Origin: Bacteroides ovatus
Lineage (GTDB): Bacteria; Bacteroidota; Bacteroidia; Bacteroidales; Bacteroidaceae
Assembly: GCA_030844565.1 (NCBI GenBank)
Contig: JAUUNK010000046.1
Location: 1 to 28,627 of the forward strand
Reading direction: 5' to 3'
DNA: 28,627 nucleotides
Made by a program: the position numbers and the translations under genes. The notes under the pieces are model-generated. The model saw only the letters and a program-made list of their open reading frames with translations, searched no databases and had not been told where the DNA came from. Shown one piece after another: positions 10,601 to 18,234 of this stretch (the first letter of the stretch is position 1; every line of letters starts with the position of its first letter).

Positions 10601-11633
10601 AGGGGGCTGCTCCTATGAATTCTCGGGCGCTAACAATGGCGGCATAACCGTAGGGGAATATCAAGCCGCCACCAGGCAACGCGAGTTCTACTTCCAGGTG
10701 TCCAAAGCCGGCGATACGAACAACCGCCACTTAACGCGCAGCACTACCGTTGTGCGGATATGGAATGCCGACAAGTCGCAATACCTTGATGTATCGGTCT
10801 ACCTCGACCCCTGTGTACCCAGCTTTGCCTCCTATTCGGGCAATGCGCAAACACGAACCAGCATCAGCGTACCTTCTGGCTTCGGGAATGGTACCCGGGA
10901 TAATAACCAAACGGACGTCTACATCAACGACCACGATTGGAATTACGGCAAACGCGAGTTCTACGTCGAAGTCACTTCACCGGAGAACTTCACTTTGCAA
11001 AATACAAACTCGGGTGGGAATATGGGGGGAAACCTCTCTTGCTCCTTTGCCCAAGGCTGGAACTCCAGTACCAAGAAGGCGGTCATCAAGATTTATGTAA
11101 ACGATAATGTATGGCTCGCTCCGAACGCGAATATGTGGTACCTGCAACTCAATTCCACGAACCTCTCTGCCTTCGGAAACCACAAGATGGACCTCTACTT
11201 CAGAGTGCCTACCATCGACGGGATATCGGCGCAGAAAGGAAAATTCAACGGGACAGACTGCTGGTTCGGCGTATCGCGGCAGGAGTACAAGGCAGGTCCT
11301 GGTTCGGCCGGTAATGCCGGAAACTACGGCAACTGGAAGACCCCGCGGCAACGCATCGGCAACAATAGTAATGCAGAAAACTGGTCACGCGATATGTTCC
11401 AAAATTACCGAGTAGGGTATTCCCTCCACTGGGAGGCTTTGAAGGTCAAAGAGGCTTATACTCATGGTAAAGAGGGACCTACGGCATTCAAGAAAGACTA
11501 CATCTACTATATCAAGGTGAATGGAAGCGACCAAGTCTATACCGAGTATTGGAGTGACAATGATGGTGGTGCCAGCCACGTGAACAGGTGGGGACGCGTA
11601 GTACTCATCCACTTCCTGAATGAAGGTTGGTAA
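4632..11633 (+). CDS. giant fimbrillin-like surface lipoprotein with about 14 alternating Ig/BACON-like units
   Basis: 2333 residues. The lipobox LLLVNC places the lipid on Cys27, followed by TQETNE. Residues about 80-420 are a fimbrillin-like domain (STLDVYAFGSDRENGTY, LTARFDVVN near 262, FYAYPSPADDQAYL, HRYTVGIN, VLDWTDG). From about 425 to 2060 two unit types alternate. Unit A has 'W(D)..NTLYLVQ...LTIYSLGGSTLTLP'; unit B has 'F.L..KAYG....P.WLK....TRA.P.K..T.I.FTV' and ends 'NIVL.NPSGGP.LTI.VKP.Y'. Starts of A units are near residues 540, 827, 1047, 1269, 1496, 1718 and 1940, so the repeat is about 220 residues. The second repeat pair is preceded by a Thr/Ala/Pro-rich insertion (about 715-790). 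Residues 2060-2333 are unique, rich in Trp, Tyr, Asn and Gly, and end in NEGW. Tandem ATGs are at 4632 and 4635. Type V fimbrillins usually have 300-600 residues, so this is exceptional. Surface stalk, tip or adhesin is inferred. Confidence 0.75.
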   Translation: MMKRSMNMRSMRSLTSALLVSLLLVNCTQETNELTDPTLPPVEESHETRDVQLQLKNRLNIGTSGTRAEDAATAGDAANTPAATRSIATEAENTVSTLDVYAFGSDRENGTYTFLQRFSYRAPGFGSIPAGAEALQLLKGADEQVTNGILKVKKGLYVKLYTLANAPTLIDPATGAPFPDTGFEPLIINQKDEDNPVYKKGVPTLDAFTKFHSPLLKETDPKAGILTTPLAMSGTYGVPLDLTDRDVYTRLQAPMKLHRLTARFDVVNTEAASRLTIQSISLAKGRRGSYFYPITIYGDLPAKDGELITYTPRPFEEQPNANIDRVEGAFYAYPSPADDQAYLIINGLYRVNATELKPVTYQVPFVQKQANGNTLKLDITANHRYTVGINDADEYKLEVNFQVLDWTDGALDEQDAENKIADFLVRDILPVQDASYDPDTHILTMCVDNKKPECSFTAHTNSSMRLKAELEYPTSSDPSTHWLKLTEMDPDPDYEYKTQYAAKYKVSLDMAYDKGVYPQAILRVGDVGGVAERRIIINPQPTPLVLPTPPHSEDITNKLNRFDVNTSTLYLHRVTDSSLPIRLTCNDGILPPADTDWFTIEQTGGSPTAPIFTFTLTDRDKVIPDNKYTLTFVNAKSQELKIDINLVLIEANLTSPAVEEGGSNATLDAATNEVVLKIRKDSKFKLGLDGYDGAKVVEVTYDKDPNGQTSDDWLTYTGATSTATAGNAPAPASTNRAAILARSSMGKPGKAPASTLVETLEDYSDGAFDGYPATTPPFTRAGVSLPKKRRTNIDFAMKPDTKLKHFGKAHVTIKNTCNGPDEKYLIEPEYQVPVVSAAKPMTPDINNYEKSSAVLYMMQQAKGKISKASLSVYSPGGSVLSVPTGTKGLTFDPVSGESDEQTQLYTLQWEGDDAKIPDDGIELIVKNKSDRDNKQFKISIRRLASDITDMYLNAKPDNCAVLDFGAKTVNVNIAEGNTFSLTMKCYGGEVTVKSIPSFLTETKTRAMPQKGETTLRFAVNANILGKGAENLVLANPSGGPEMILKVTPVYIAPVVSGSKTMTPANANKWDKADNTLYLVQQKDGETSKGILTIYSLGGSTLTLPSGVTASLLDSDEKSQDYEISWAGTDNLVLTQQNKILTFANKSDAKKTLDVNLHLLPNVISDFVVTPKESGTGAIDVAKGEITIDVAKDNFVKLSMKAYGNDGTFVTATAPNWVKVSAPAPTRAAPTKDNTSITFTIDHSHYQFPQGNIVLTNPSGGPKVTFKLIGKHIAPVVKGGSLYTPVNATRWDDATQTLYLVQTVAGSNAKATLTIYSLGGSTLTLPTTLPKGFSVDATTTTDPTKDYTFTWAGSNATDLTEQTVDVVLKNTDDLTVSRTIHIKLLPNIISDAAVYQKANADGQKTELSSDKKTITVDIASGNYFDLGLKAYGDGTRITVISKPAWLKAGNPSATRSVPVKENTFVRFTVDDTKTDFTAGNIVLKNPSGGPDLTIAVKPRYMTPTHKNCISMSTCNSYSNYGLKLIQARSGNSTGTLQIYALGGGSAQIMTAKGGLSTAQTNVDKSTNRNYVVNWAANNSALADQNTKLRIYNFDKSKYLEYTIYMVSNGAIDIKNNLGAWNPASPTITNGKRLAAGMLVPMNVGKTFTFQTLSYGGTTLINNNLDWAKVDNATPAASTSTGAVWQTYTFTVQATNGDCAAKTFVIRPRLGGPDLTVTVKPDYQAPFISAGASPSPALNNWDNGQNTIYLMQTSAGSNSVLNFTVNALGGTQVGLTAADGSISFNKTSSTNYTDTYQIRWAGSNTKYNNDNIVTKTLRLYNRKNTGKYKDVTLKLLPNTLYNLTLTNAGNGVTLNNYNGSTGTLTVPVIANNTFTLSMQSYAGAPTVTLPAWLTRQSGNTRAQPTRGTYNITVSVNPDGTFGNNVITISNPGGGPAVTLTIKPVYQKPTISDPGTRAPSVNTTSYNANGGSMVLYRTVNGYTSYNRMKIGALGGCSYEFSGANNGGITVGEYQAATRQREFYFQVSKAGDTNNRHLTRSTTVVRIWNADKSQYLDVSVYLDPCVPSFASYSGNAQTRTSISVPSGFGNGTRDNNQTDVYINDHDWNYGKREFYVEVTSPENFTLQNTNSGGNMGGNLSCSFAQGWNSSTKKAVIKIYVNDNVWLAPNANMWYLQLNSTNLSAFGNHKMDLYFRVPTIDGISAQKGKFNGTDCWFGVSRQEYKAGPGSAGNAGNYGNWKTPRQRIGNNSNAENWSRDMFQNYRVGYSLHWEALKVKEAYTHGKEGPTAFKKDYIYYIKVNGSDQVYTEYWSDNDGGASHVNRWGRVVLIHFLNEGW
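6240..10812 (+). repeat. tandem coding repeat, about 660-680 bp per unit, inside the giant gene
   Basis: Equivalent positions at the B-to-A boundary lie at 7110 (EYQVPVV), 7770 (VYIAPVV), 8436 (KHIAPVV), 9117 (RYMTP), 9783 (DYQAP) and 10449 (VYQKP), giving spacings of 660, 666, 681, 666 and 666 bases. An earlier, more divergent unit begins near 6246 and is longer because of a low-complexity insertion. The units starting at 7770 and 8436 are most alike even at DNA level, including the segment encoding SLGGSTLTLP. Others have drifted. This indicates old tandem duplications with perhaps one recent event. Confidence 0.85.
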
Positions 11634-11704
11634 GCAGGGTAGCGAAACACTTAAAATGAGAAATATATATTATCAGTATTACGTTTAACTAAAAACAAAT
11701 CCGT

Positions 11705-14700
11705 ATGAAATTAAAAAGTTTAGGAAAGCTCCTCGCCCTCGTGGCGCTGGGAGCAAGTTGTACCAACGACCTAACGGATGAGTCCGGCACCCGTGTGCCG
11801 CAAGGACGCGCCGAAATACAGGTCAATTTTAGCGGGAGCGGCGAAAGCCACGAATACTCGCCTACGAGAGCCATCGCTTCCGAGAGTGAAAACCGGATAG
11901 ATAAGCTGGAAGTCTATCTTTTCGCCTCCGACCGGCAGGATGGCGTCTACCGCTTCCTCGAGATGTGGGAGGAAGGCACTGCCTATGACCCTACAAAGCC
12001 ATCCGACCTTAACTTTCGCAAGCAAGCTTCGGGCACGGGATGGAAAGCATCGCTCTACCCGGGCGAACTCAAAGGATTGCCTTGGATCAAGCTACTCTGT
12101 GTGGTGAACAACGGAGTGGATGGACACACGGGCATTGCTGACGGCAAGTTCTATGAAGAAGGAACTGCTGCCAAAGACGTCATGGTACAAGCCGAAAAGG
12201 CTGCACTAGTGCCCGTAGTCGTAGATGATGACGGCAACATCACCAACGAAGCCGCCGCCACTACCGAAGCCTTCTTCAAGAACTCCTTTACCCGCCGTCT
12301 CGACCCGTCCGCCTACAATACCGGTGTGATTGAAGTACCCCTGATGATGACGGGTGAAGGTGTGACGAAGATCAGCGGCTCGGTGTCTAAAGTAAACATC
12401 GACCTCAAACGCATCATGGCACGTTTTGACGTGGAGAATGACAAAATGAAGTCTAACCTCACCATCCAGAAAATTACCCTGAAACGCGGTCGCAGCAACG
12501 GTGCTCTGTGGGGGTCGAAACGCACGGTGGTAGCAGAGGCAGACTTCGACAAGTCCGCCCATCTGACGGATTACACCACCATCGACTACACCGCCAAACC
12601 GGGCGCCAACCGGGGCATCGTGGAAAGTGTGTTCTACGCCTATCCCAACCTCGACTCCGACCAGGCTTACCTGACGGTGGAGGGAACCTATAAGAGCCCC
12701 GTGACGTCCAACGACGAACCGGTAGTCTATAACATCGACCTCGCCGAGACCCCCGAGGGCACAGACGTAGCTAAATTTATCAGCCTGAAACCCAACAGCC
12801 GCTATAAGCTGAAAATCATGGATGTGACTAAATCGCACATCTTCGCCACCTTCGAGGTAGTAGACTGGACTAGCGGCGGCGGCATCGATGTGAAACCGGA
12901 GAACGATGCTCCCGTATTCGACCCTGCCACTGCCTTTGCCAACACACAAGACGGCGTGAGCAACGCTCATCTGCCTAAAAACCTGAATGATGGGAACCCC
13001 GACGCCACTACCTACGACTACGAGGTGCAGGAAGAGTTCGGTAACTTCAAAATCCGCTTGGCAGCCACCGGAAAGATACGCGCCGAGAAACACCCGCTCC
13101 TCCCCACCCGTGCCGGCGAAGACAGCTGGATGGACTGGGGAACAGTGACGTACGAAGAGATAGACGGCGTGTGGTACACCGAGTTCAACGTGAACTACAG
13201 CCAGGCTATAGGTGCATCGCCCGTACAGGTGAACTTCATCAACGACGCAGCTTCGTTTGACCCTGCGTTGTGGACCACCATCAACTTCTACGGACCGAAA
13301 CAAGTGCCGTTGTTCTTCGAGGCAAATGGCATCTCCGTGCCGGCATCTCCGGGCAATGAGGTAGACGTGACTGTGGACCAACCGAGCAACACCGACAACT
13401 CCAAGGCACCGAAAGTAACGCTCTACCGTGTAGAGAACAGCTACGTGTACATCGATGTGGAAAGTGCCGAAGGCGTTGCCGTACAGACCCCGTTGACCGG
13501 TGTGACAGCAGAAAAAGTGAAGACCGACGGACGCATGAACACGTATAAGATTTACGTATCGGATGCCTCGGCTACTACCGTAAGCGGCAAAATCAAGTTT
13601 GAGAACACGGGCGACACATCGAAGACCACCGAAATGGATGTAACCATCAAGGATGCCGGTATGAAGTTTGAAACGGACGGTACGTTAGATCCATCTGTAA
13701 AAGTAACTGATGCCCCGGCAGACGCTAACGGATACGCAACGGGCGTAGAAGTGAAGATAGACCTCGCTGCATTCGCAGGGAAGAGCTACAAGTTCAAAGT
13801 CTTCTCTCCGATAGCTCCGAAAGCAGGTGACATACCGACATTGACTTGTCCGGACTTGACCATCTCACAAGGTGTTCACGACTGGGCGGCAGACGAACCC
13901 TATACGGTCTATACCATCCAACCCAGTGGCAACCCGGTATCGCAGGAAGCATGGACGAAGCTGACTTTCCGTAATCCGTTGGCTCTGACCGACTCATTGG
14001 TAGTGGCTCCCGGACTTGACGTACAGATGAAGAAAGACTTCACGAAACCGGTATTCAGCGTAGGCACTACAACTGGCTCATGGAGCACGTTCAACACCGG
14101 CTTAGCAAGCTCGGCTCAGGAAATTGAGATGTATCGTGTGAACGCTAGCGCCGTGACGGTATCGGTAGACTGCTCGGGTGAAGAAATCGAGTTCGACGTA
14201 CCAAGTGGTATATCGGTAACTCAGATAGGCGATACGGACGAGTACATCGTGGCAGTGACGGATACAGCTGCTTTGGCTAATAAACAGGAGACTGACCTGG
14301 TAGTATACAACAAAGCGGCTAAAGTGGCGGAAAATGTTGCGACCAGTCGCCAAGCTACAGTCAAGCTGAAGATGAAAGATTCTGCTATTACGTGGAAGAT
14401 GACAGGCGATGCCGGTGGCGCTGCTACGATAACAAGTGATGATGTGATAGACTTTAAGATTGACGCAGCTAATCCAAACTATACGCCAATAAAGATCGAA
14501 GTGACAGGTTATGCAGGCAGTGCCATCGCCGTAAACCTTCCGACAAACTCTTGGCTGAAAACCGGCGGTGTAGTTCCTGTAACGATTAGCGCTACCGGTA
14601 CACCTGAGGAAATAAGGATTCTGGAAGAGGAGACCGGTTCGGGAAGTGACGATGCGACTATTGTAATCACCAACGCTATTTCCGGCGGTCCGAATAAGAC

Positions 14701-14728
14701 TATTACGATCAAGAAAGGTACGAAGTAA
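11705..14728 (+). CDS. large fimbrillin-like surface lipoprotein, paralogue of its neighbours
   Basis: 1007 residues, lipobox ALGASC (Cys19) followed by TNDLTDE. Residues about 60-395 repeat the N-terminal fimbrillin-like domain of the preceding gene: NRIDKLEVYLFASDRQDGVYRF, IMARFDVEND near 239, FYAYPNLDSDQAYLTVEG, RYKLKIMD, FEVVDWTSG. Then come units in the order B (about 400-560, with LPTRAGEDSWMDWG), A (about 569, VTLYRVENSYVYIDVESAEG), B (about 685), A (about 805, EIEMYRVNASAVTVSVDCSG) and a terminal B that ends GGPNKTITIKKGTK, the same terminal strand seen at each B end in the giant protein. The period is about 236 residues. The gene starts 71 bases after its neighbour and is presumably in the same transcript. 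A structural stalk or accessory subunit is inferred; DUF4906-type naming might apply, but I cannot verify that. Confidence 0.7.
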   Translation: MKLKSLGKLLALVALGASCTNDLTDESGTRVPQGRAEIQVNFSGSGESHEYSPTRAIASESENRIDKLEVYLFASDRQDGVYRFLEMWEEGTAYDPTKPSDLNFRKQASGTGWKASLYPGELKGLPWIKLLCVVNNGVDGHTGIADGKFYEEGTAAKDVMVQAEKAALVPVVVDDDGNITNEAAATTEAFFKNSFTRRLDPSAYNTGVIEVPLMMTGEGVTKISGSVSKVNIDLKRIMARFDVENDKMKSNLTIQKITLKRGRSNGALWGSKRTVVAEADFDKSAHLTDYTTIDYTAKPGANRGIVESVFYAYPNLDSDQAYLTVEGTYKSPVTSNDEPVVYNIDLAETPEGTDVAKFISLKPNSRYKLKIMDVTKSHIFATFEVVDWTSGGGIDVKPENDAPVFDPATAFANTQDGVSNAHLPKNLNDGNPDATTYDYEVQEEFGNFKIRLAATGKIRAEKHPLLPTRAGEDSWMDWGTVTYEEIDGVWYTEFNVNYSQAIGASPVQVNFINDAASFDPALWTTINFYGPKQVPLFFEANGISVPASPGNEVDVTVDQPSNTDNSKAPKVTLYRVENSYVYIDVESAEGVAVQTPLTGVTAEKVKTDGRMNTYKIYVSDASATTVSGKIKFENTGDTSKTTEMDVTIKDAGMKFETDGTLDPSVKVTDAPADANGYATGVEVKIDLAAFAGKSYKFKVFSPIAPKAGDIPTLTCPDLTISQGVHDWAADEPYTVYTIQPSGNPVSQEAWTKLTFRNPLALTDSLVVAPGLDVQMKKDFTKPVFSVGTTTGSWSTFNTGLASSAQEIEMYRVNASAVTVSVDCSGEEIEFDVPSGISVTQIGDTDEYIVAVTDTAALANKQETDLVVYNKAAKVAENVATSRQATVKLKMKDSAITWKMTGDAGGAATITSDDVIDFKIDAANPNYTPIKIEVTGYAGSAIAVNLPTNSWLKTGGVVPVTISATGTPEEIRILEEETGSGSDDATIVITNAISGGPNKTITIKKGTK

Positions 14729-14772
14729 ATACTGTATCATAATTAAATGATAAACTCTAACATATTAAGAAT

Positions 14773-17700
14773 ATGAATTTGAAACATCGAATATCAATCC
14801 TCGCCACCGGCCTGCTGATGATGGCCTGTACGAGCGAAAGTATCCTTGACGACGGCAAGAAACCCGGGACGGACGAAACTACCGGGGACGACAATCGCCA
14901 GGAGGTGATGCTGACACTGAAAAACAGCCTGAAACTCAAACCCAGTTCCGAAACGCGGGCGGGAGACCCCATCGCTACGGACGAAGAGAACTACATCCGC
15001 TCGCTGGATGTCTACGTGTTTGGTTCACCCACCGAAATAGGTACCTACACCTTCCAGGAACTGCACTACTACCGTGCAGACGCCTCCGAGGTGAAAGTGC
15101 CCAACGTGGAAGCATTCCCTTTCAGCTTGCTCAACACCACGGAGGGCAACACCACCAAGGGATTGCTGAAACTGAACAAGGGTATGTACGTGAAACTCTA
15201 CTGCGTAGTGAACCGTACCAAGCTCTATATCGACGACTTGGGCAATCCGGATAATCCCTGCAAGGAGTATCCGCTGACCGACTTTAAGTCACTTATACAG
15301 ACTGCCCCCGGACAGGAGAATAACCACGTGACCGTGGGTGTTCCCACCGAAGAGACTTTCTGCAAGCTACACACCAATCTTATCGACCCGGACTCTGACG
15401 ACGCCGGCGAAGACAACGTGCTGAATGTGCCCCTGCCTATGAGCGGCGCCTATACTACCCCCGTAGACCTGACGGACTTCAGCAGCGCTGCCCGCAAGCA
15501 GATCAGCTTCCGTCTGACACGTATGGTGGCGCGTTTCGACATCGTGAACAACGCTGCCGAATCGAAATTCACTGTAGAACACATATCGATGGGCAACGGG
15601 CGTCTGGGCGCTTCCTTCTTCCCCATCGAGCCGCTGGCTGTAGCGGATGCAAAGGATCTCATTTCTTATCCCACGCGCAGCATCGAACCCGTTACGCAGC
15701 AGAAAGCTGATGCAGTCAAGGGTACCACCGACACCACCAAAGGAGCTTTCTACACCTGGCCCAGCCCGAAAGACGACATGGGATACCTGATGCTGAAAGG
15801 ACGCTACCAGGTGAACAAGACGGAGACCAAAGAGGTGTCTTACCAGATACCCTTCATGCAAAGTAAAAACGGCGTGGGCACTTATATAGAAGTGCAACAC
15901 AACCACCGCTACACCATCGCCATTACCAAAGCGGATGAGTATCACCTCGATTTCGAGCTCAAAGTGGAAGACTGGGCGGAAGACAGCGTACTGGACCCCT
16001 ACCAACCGGACAACGAGTTCGACAAGAATGCCGAGTTGAAACTGGAAGACTCCAGCCAGGAAGCATACGTGAACCCTGTGAACGGTGATATTGTGTTGCT
16101 GGCAGTACCCAATAGCCATGCCGACTTCATCATGGGTTCCAACAGCGTGCTCGACCGCGAACTGCGTTTCAAAGAGGGCTCCAAGCACTGGATTAAGGAC
16201 GTGACTAAGGACGATCCCACCGTCCGTGCCGGTGTATCGATGAAGAAGTTGATGAGCTTTGCGGTAGACAGCGCAGAGCTGGGCGACGATGAGACAAGGC
16301 TGTTGCCCGTTACCGTCCGCCTGACCAACCGTGCCAGCGGCGAGAGCAAGGACATCATCATCAGCCGCGCCATAGGACCTAAGTTGAGCTGGACACCTGA
16401 AGCAAACGTGTACACCAAGTTCGACGAAACCAACAACACGGCTTACTTCTACAACCTGGATAACCAAGTATTGAAGCTGACCGTGACCTCTGAACTCCGT
16501 GTCTACGACGACGAATCGGAGAAGACCGGTTCTGAACTTGACTTGTCAGCAGTGAGCTATATTACTTCCGACAAACCCCAATCTGCTGACGAGGTATCGG
16601 GATATGTTTTCACTCTGGGCACAGCACAAGGTGCTATCCCCAACCCGGCAGATGCATTCAAGGTGAAATCGATTGCCTCTAAGGCAAGCACATCGGTAAA
16701 GGTGGTGCTGAAAGATCCTGAAATAACGAAGCAAGAGGAGAAAGATTTCAGCTTCGGCGTGAAGGGCGGCTCAGTAAACATCGGTGCCGATACGGAAGTG
16801 ACTCTGACGGGCGTGTTAAACAACTACGTAGATATTGCGGTAATTTCTCCCGAAGGTCTTGTGGCGGAAGTTGACGAAGCCGACTATGTGACCGGCGGTG
16901 GAAGTTGGTTGAAAGTGGAACGCATTTCCGAGAACGCTTTCCGTGGCGAGAAGAAGCGTACTATCCTGAGGGCAAGCATAAAAGATGCTACCGACATGGG
17001 TACTACTCCGAAGACAGATGGCGTCATCACCTTGAAGAACTTGCTCGACCCGACGAAGACACTGGTAATCAAAGTAAATACCAGCCTGCCTGCAGGACCG
17101 GTAGTGACCCGCGACGAACTGGCTGGCGACATGAGTAGCTTCGACCATAGGACACTGACAGTGACCATGTTCAATGCAGCCACCCAGACGGTGACACTGA
17201 AGACCGACTCCCCGACAAAGGTAACATTGCCTACAACGGATGCCGTAGACTGCTTCGAGGCTTTCGGCAACGATTTTAAAGAATCTCACACCATCACACT
17301 GAAGGCTGCACAAGCAACTCCTATCGTTACTCCTCCGTCTATCGTATTAACAAATGAAGACGGTGGTCAGACAGTTGTTACTTTCGACTTGATCAGTGCA
17401 GCTCCAAGTGCCCTCGAAAAAGAGATGGTGAAGATGAATGCCGGTGAGGAAATCTATTTCGACGAGACGGTGAGTGCTCCCGCCAATGCCCGCATCGTAC
17501 TTTTGAATCCGAAGAAATCCGACCAGTTCCTGTTGACAGGTGTTGTATCTCCGCGCGGCTTGCGTCCCGGTGCTACGGGCAGTCCTTCCACGTTCACTAA
17601 TGGATGGATCACCATCCGCTGGACAACGGATGATCTTGGCGACGGCGGTACGAAGAAGTCGAACTTTACAATAGACGTAGATGATGCTGCATTTGAAGCA

Positions 17701-17859
17701 GCCGTGGCCGATGCACAAGCTAACAATGGCGGCGATGGCAAGACCTTGCCTGCCGGCAGCTACGGTTCTATTGTGTTGAAAAACGTCATTGCAGGTGGTG
17801 AAGATCTGGTGATTGACATCCAAGTCACCAATACGCCTCAACCTCAACCGGCGCCTTAA
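14773..17859 (+). CDS. large fimbrillin-like surface lipoprotein, third paralogue
   Basis: 1028 residues, lipobox LLMMAC (Cys19) followed by TSESILDD. The N-terminal domain (about 65-420) closely parallels the giant protein: NYIRSLDVYVFGSPTEIGTYTF, GLLKLNKGMYVKLY, MVARFDIVNN near 253, GAFYTWPSPKDDMGYLMLKG, HRYTIAITKADEYHLDF, VEDWAED. B, A, B, A, B units follow. The first B has KHWIK then VRAGVSMKK; A units start near 556 (TAYFYNLDNQVLKLTV) and 795 (LTVTMFNAATQTVTLKT), a 239-residue period. The protein ends with the B-type strand GGEDLVIDIQV and a short Pro/Gln tail. It lies 44 bases after the 1007-aa gene and is the last gene before a strong terminator. By its N-terminal domain it is closer to the 2333-aa protein than the 1007-aa protein is. 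A structural subunit role is inferred. Confidence 0.7.
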   Translation: MNLKHRISILATGLLMMACTSESILDDGKKPGTDETTGDDNRQEVMLTLKNSLKLKPSSETRAGDPIATDEENYIRSLDVYVFGSPTEIGTYTFQELHYYRADASEVKVPNVEAFPFSLLNTTEGNTTKGLLKLNKGMYVKLYCVVNRTKLYIDDLGNPDNPCKEYPLTDFKSLIQTAPGQENNHVTVGVPTEETFCKLHTNLIDPDSDDAGEDNVLNVPLPMSGAYTTPVDLTDFSSAARKQISFRLTRMVARFDIVNNAAESKFTVEHISMGNGRLGASFFPIEPLAVADAKDLISYPTRSIEPVTQQKADAVKGTTDTTKGAFYTWPSPKDDMGYLMLKGRYQVNKTETKEVSYQIPFMQSKNGVGTYIEVQHNHRYTIAITKADEYHLDFELKVEDWAEDSVLDPYQPDNEFDKNAELKLEDSSQEAYVNPVNGDIVLLAVPNSHADFIMGSNSVLDRELRFKEGSKHWIKDVTKDDPTVRAGVSMKKLMSFAVDSAELGDDETRLLPVTVRLTNRASGESKDIIISRAIGPKLSWTPEANVYTKFDETNNTAYFYNLDNQVLKLTVTSELRVYDDESEKTGSELDLSAVSYITSDKPQSADEVSGYVFTLGTAQGAIPNPADAFKVKSIASKASTSVKVVLKDPEITKQEEKDFSFGVKGGSVNIGADTEVTLTGVLNNYVDIAVISPEGLVAEVDEADYVTGGGSWLKVERISENAFRGEKKRTILRASIKDATDMGTTPKTDGVITLKNLLDPTKTLVIKVNTSLPAGPVVTRDELAGDMSSFDHRTLTVTMFNAATQTVTLKTDSPTKVTLPTTDAVDCFEAFGNDFKESHTITLKAAQATPIVTPPSIVLTNEDGGQTVVTFDLISAAPSALEKEMVKMNAGEEIYFDETVSAPANARIVLLNPKKSDQFLLTGVVSPRGLRPGATGSPSTFTNGWITIRWTTDDLGDGGTKKSNFTIDVDDAAFEAAVADAQANNGGDGKTLPAGSYGSIVLKNVIAGGEDLVIDIQVTNTPQPQPAP

Positions 17860-17884
17860 AGCTGAATTGACCACTAGATAAGAG

Positions 17885-17950
17885 ACGAGTTGGCAAGGGA
17901 CTGCACAATACTTAGTATGCAGCAGGGTTTCCTTGTCAACTCGTTGTTTT
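17885..17950 (+). terminator. hairpin terminator of the fimbrial-type operon
   Basis: ACGAGTTGGCAAGG at 17885-17898 pairs with CCTTGTCAACTCGT at 17931-17944 over 14 positions (one G-U pair). The loop region holds further pairing (CTGC with GCAG, ATACT with AGTAT). A T-rich tail TTGTTTT follows. It begins 25 bases after the stop of the last fimbrillin-like gene. Confidence 0.85.
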
Positions 17951-17971
17951 ATATATTCCCCCCCCCTCCCT

Positions 17972-18205
17972 CCATCCATCCGCACGGTGTAACTTAATTC
18001 CCCGCCTTTGGAGGCGGGGCTAGGGGCGGTGGAAAAAACAAGGAATCTACCTATTTCTCCCATTCTTTACATCCTGCCATACATGCAATATTATCCTGCT
18101 TAGAAGGAATTTAAATCCAGGGAGACATAAGATTGTGTGTAGAAGAAAATAGATAGACTCCTCTGTTTTTCCACCGCAATTGAGTTACACCATGCGGATG
18201 GATGG
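17972..18205. repeat. 234-bp MITE-like structure with long inverted ends
   Basis: The outer arms 17972-17999 and 18178-18205 are reverse complements at 26 of 28 positions (left arm starts CCATCCATCCGCACGG). An inner pair, GCGGTGGAAAAAACA at 18026-18040 and TGTTTTTCCACCGC at 18164-18177, continues the symmetry. The left side carries an extra 26-base insert with its own perfect hairpin, CCCCGCCT-TTGG-AGGCGGGG at 18000-18019, missing on the right. The centre (about 120 bases) has no reading frame of note. I saw no clear target-site duplication. It may be a non-autonomous mobile element, or two inverted copies of a GC-rich dispersed repeat of Bacteroides genomes. Confidence 0.6.
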
Positions 18206-18234
18206 CAGGTTTGTGTATAAAGGGCAGCCACCGG

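Larger units (their letters stand above)
17860..18234. other. convergent intergenic region between fimbrial operon and susR-like gene
   Basis: This 375-base stretch has no gene. It holds the operon terminator (17885-17950), a nine-C tract at 17958-17966 followed by CCT/CCAT-type repeats, and the large inverted repeat at 17972-18205, whose right arm ends 29 bases before the last base of the susR-like gene. Since the two flanking transcripts converge, the inverted repeat may also end transcription from the right. Confidence 0.8.
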
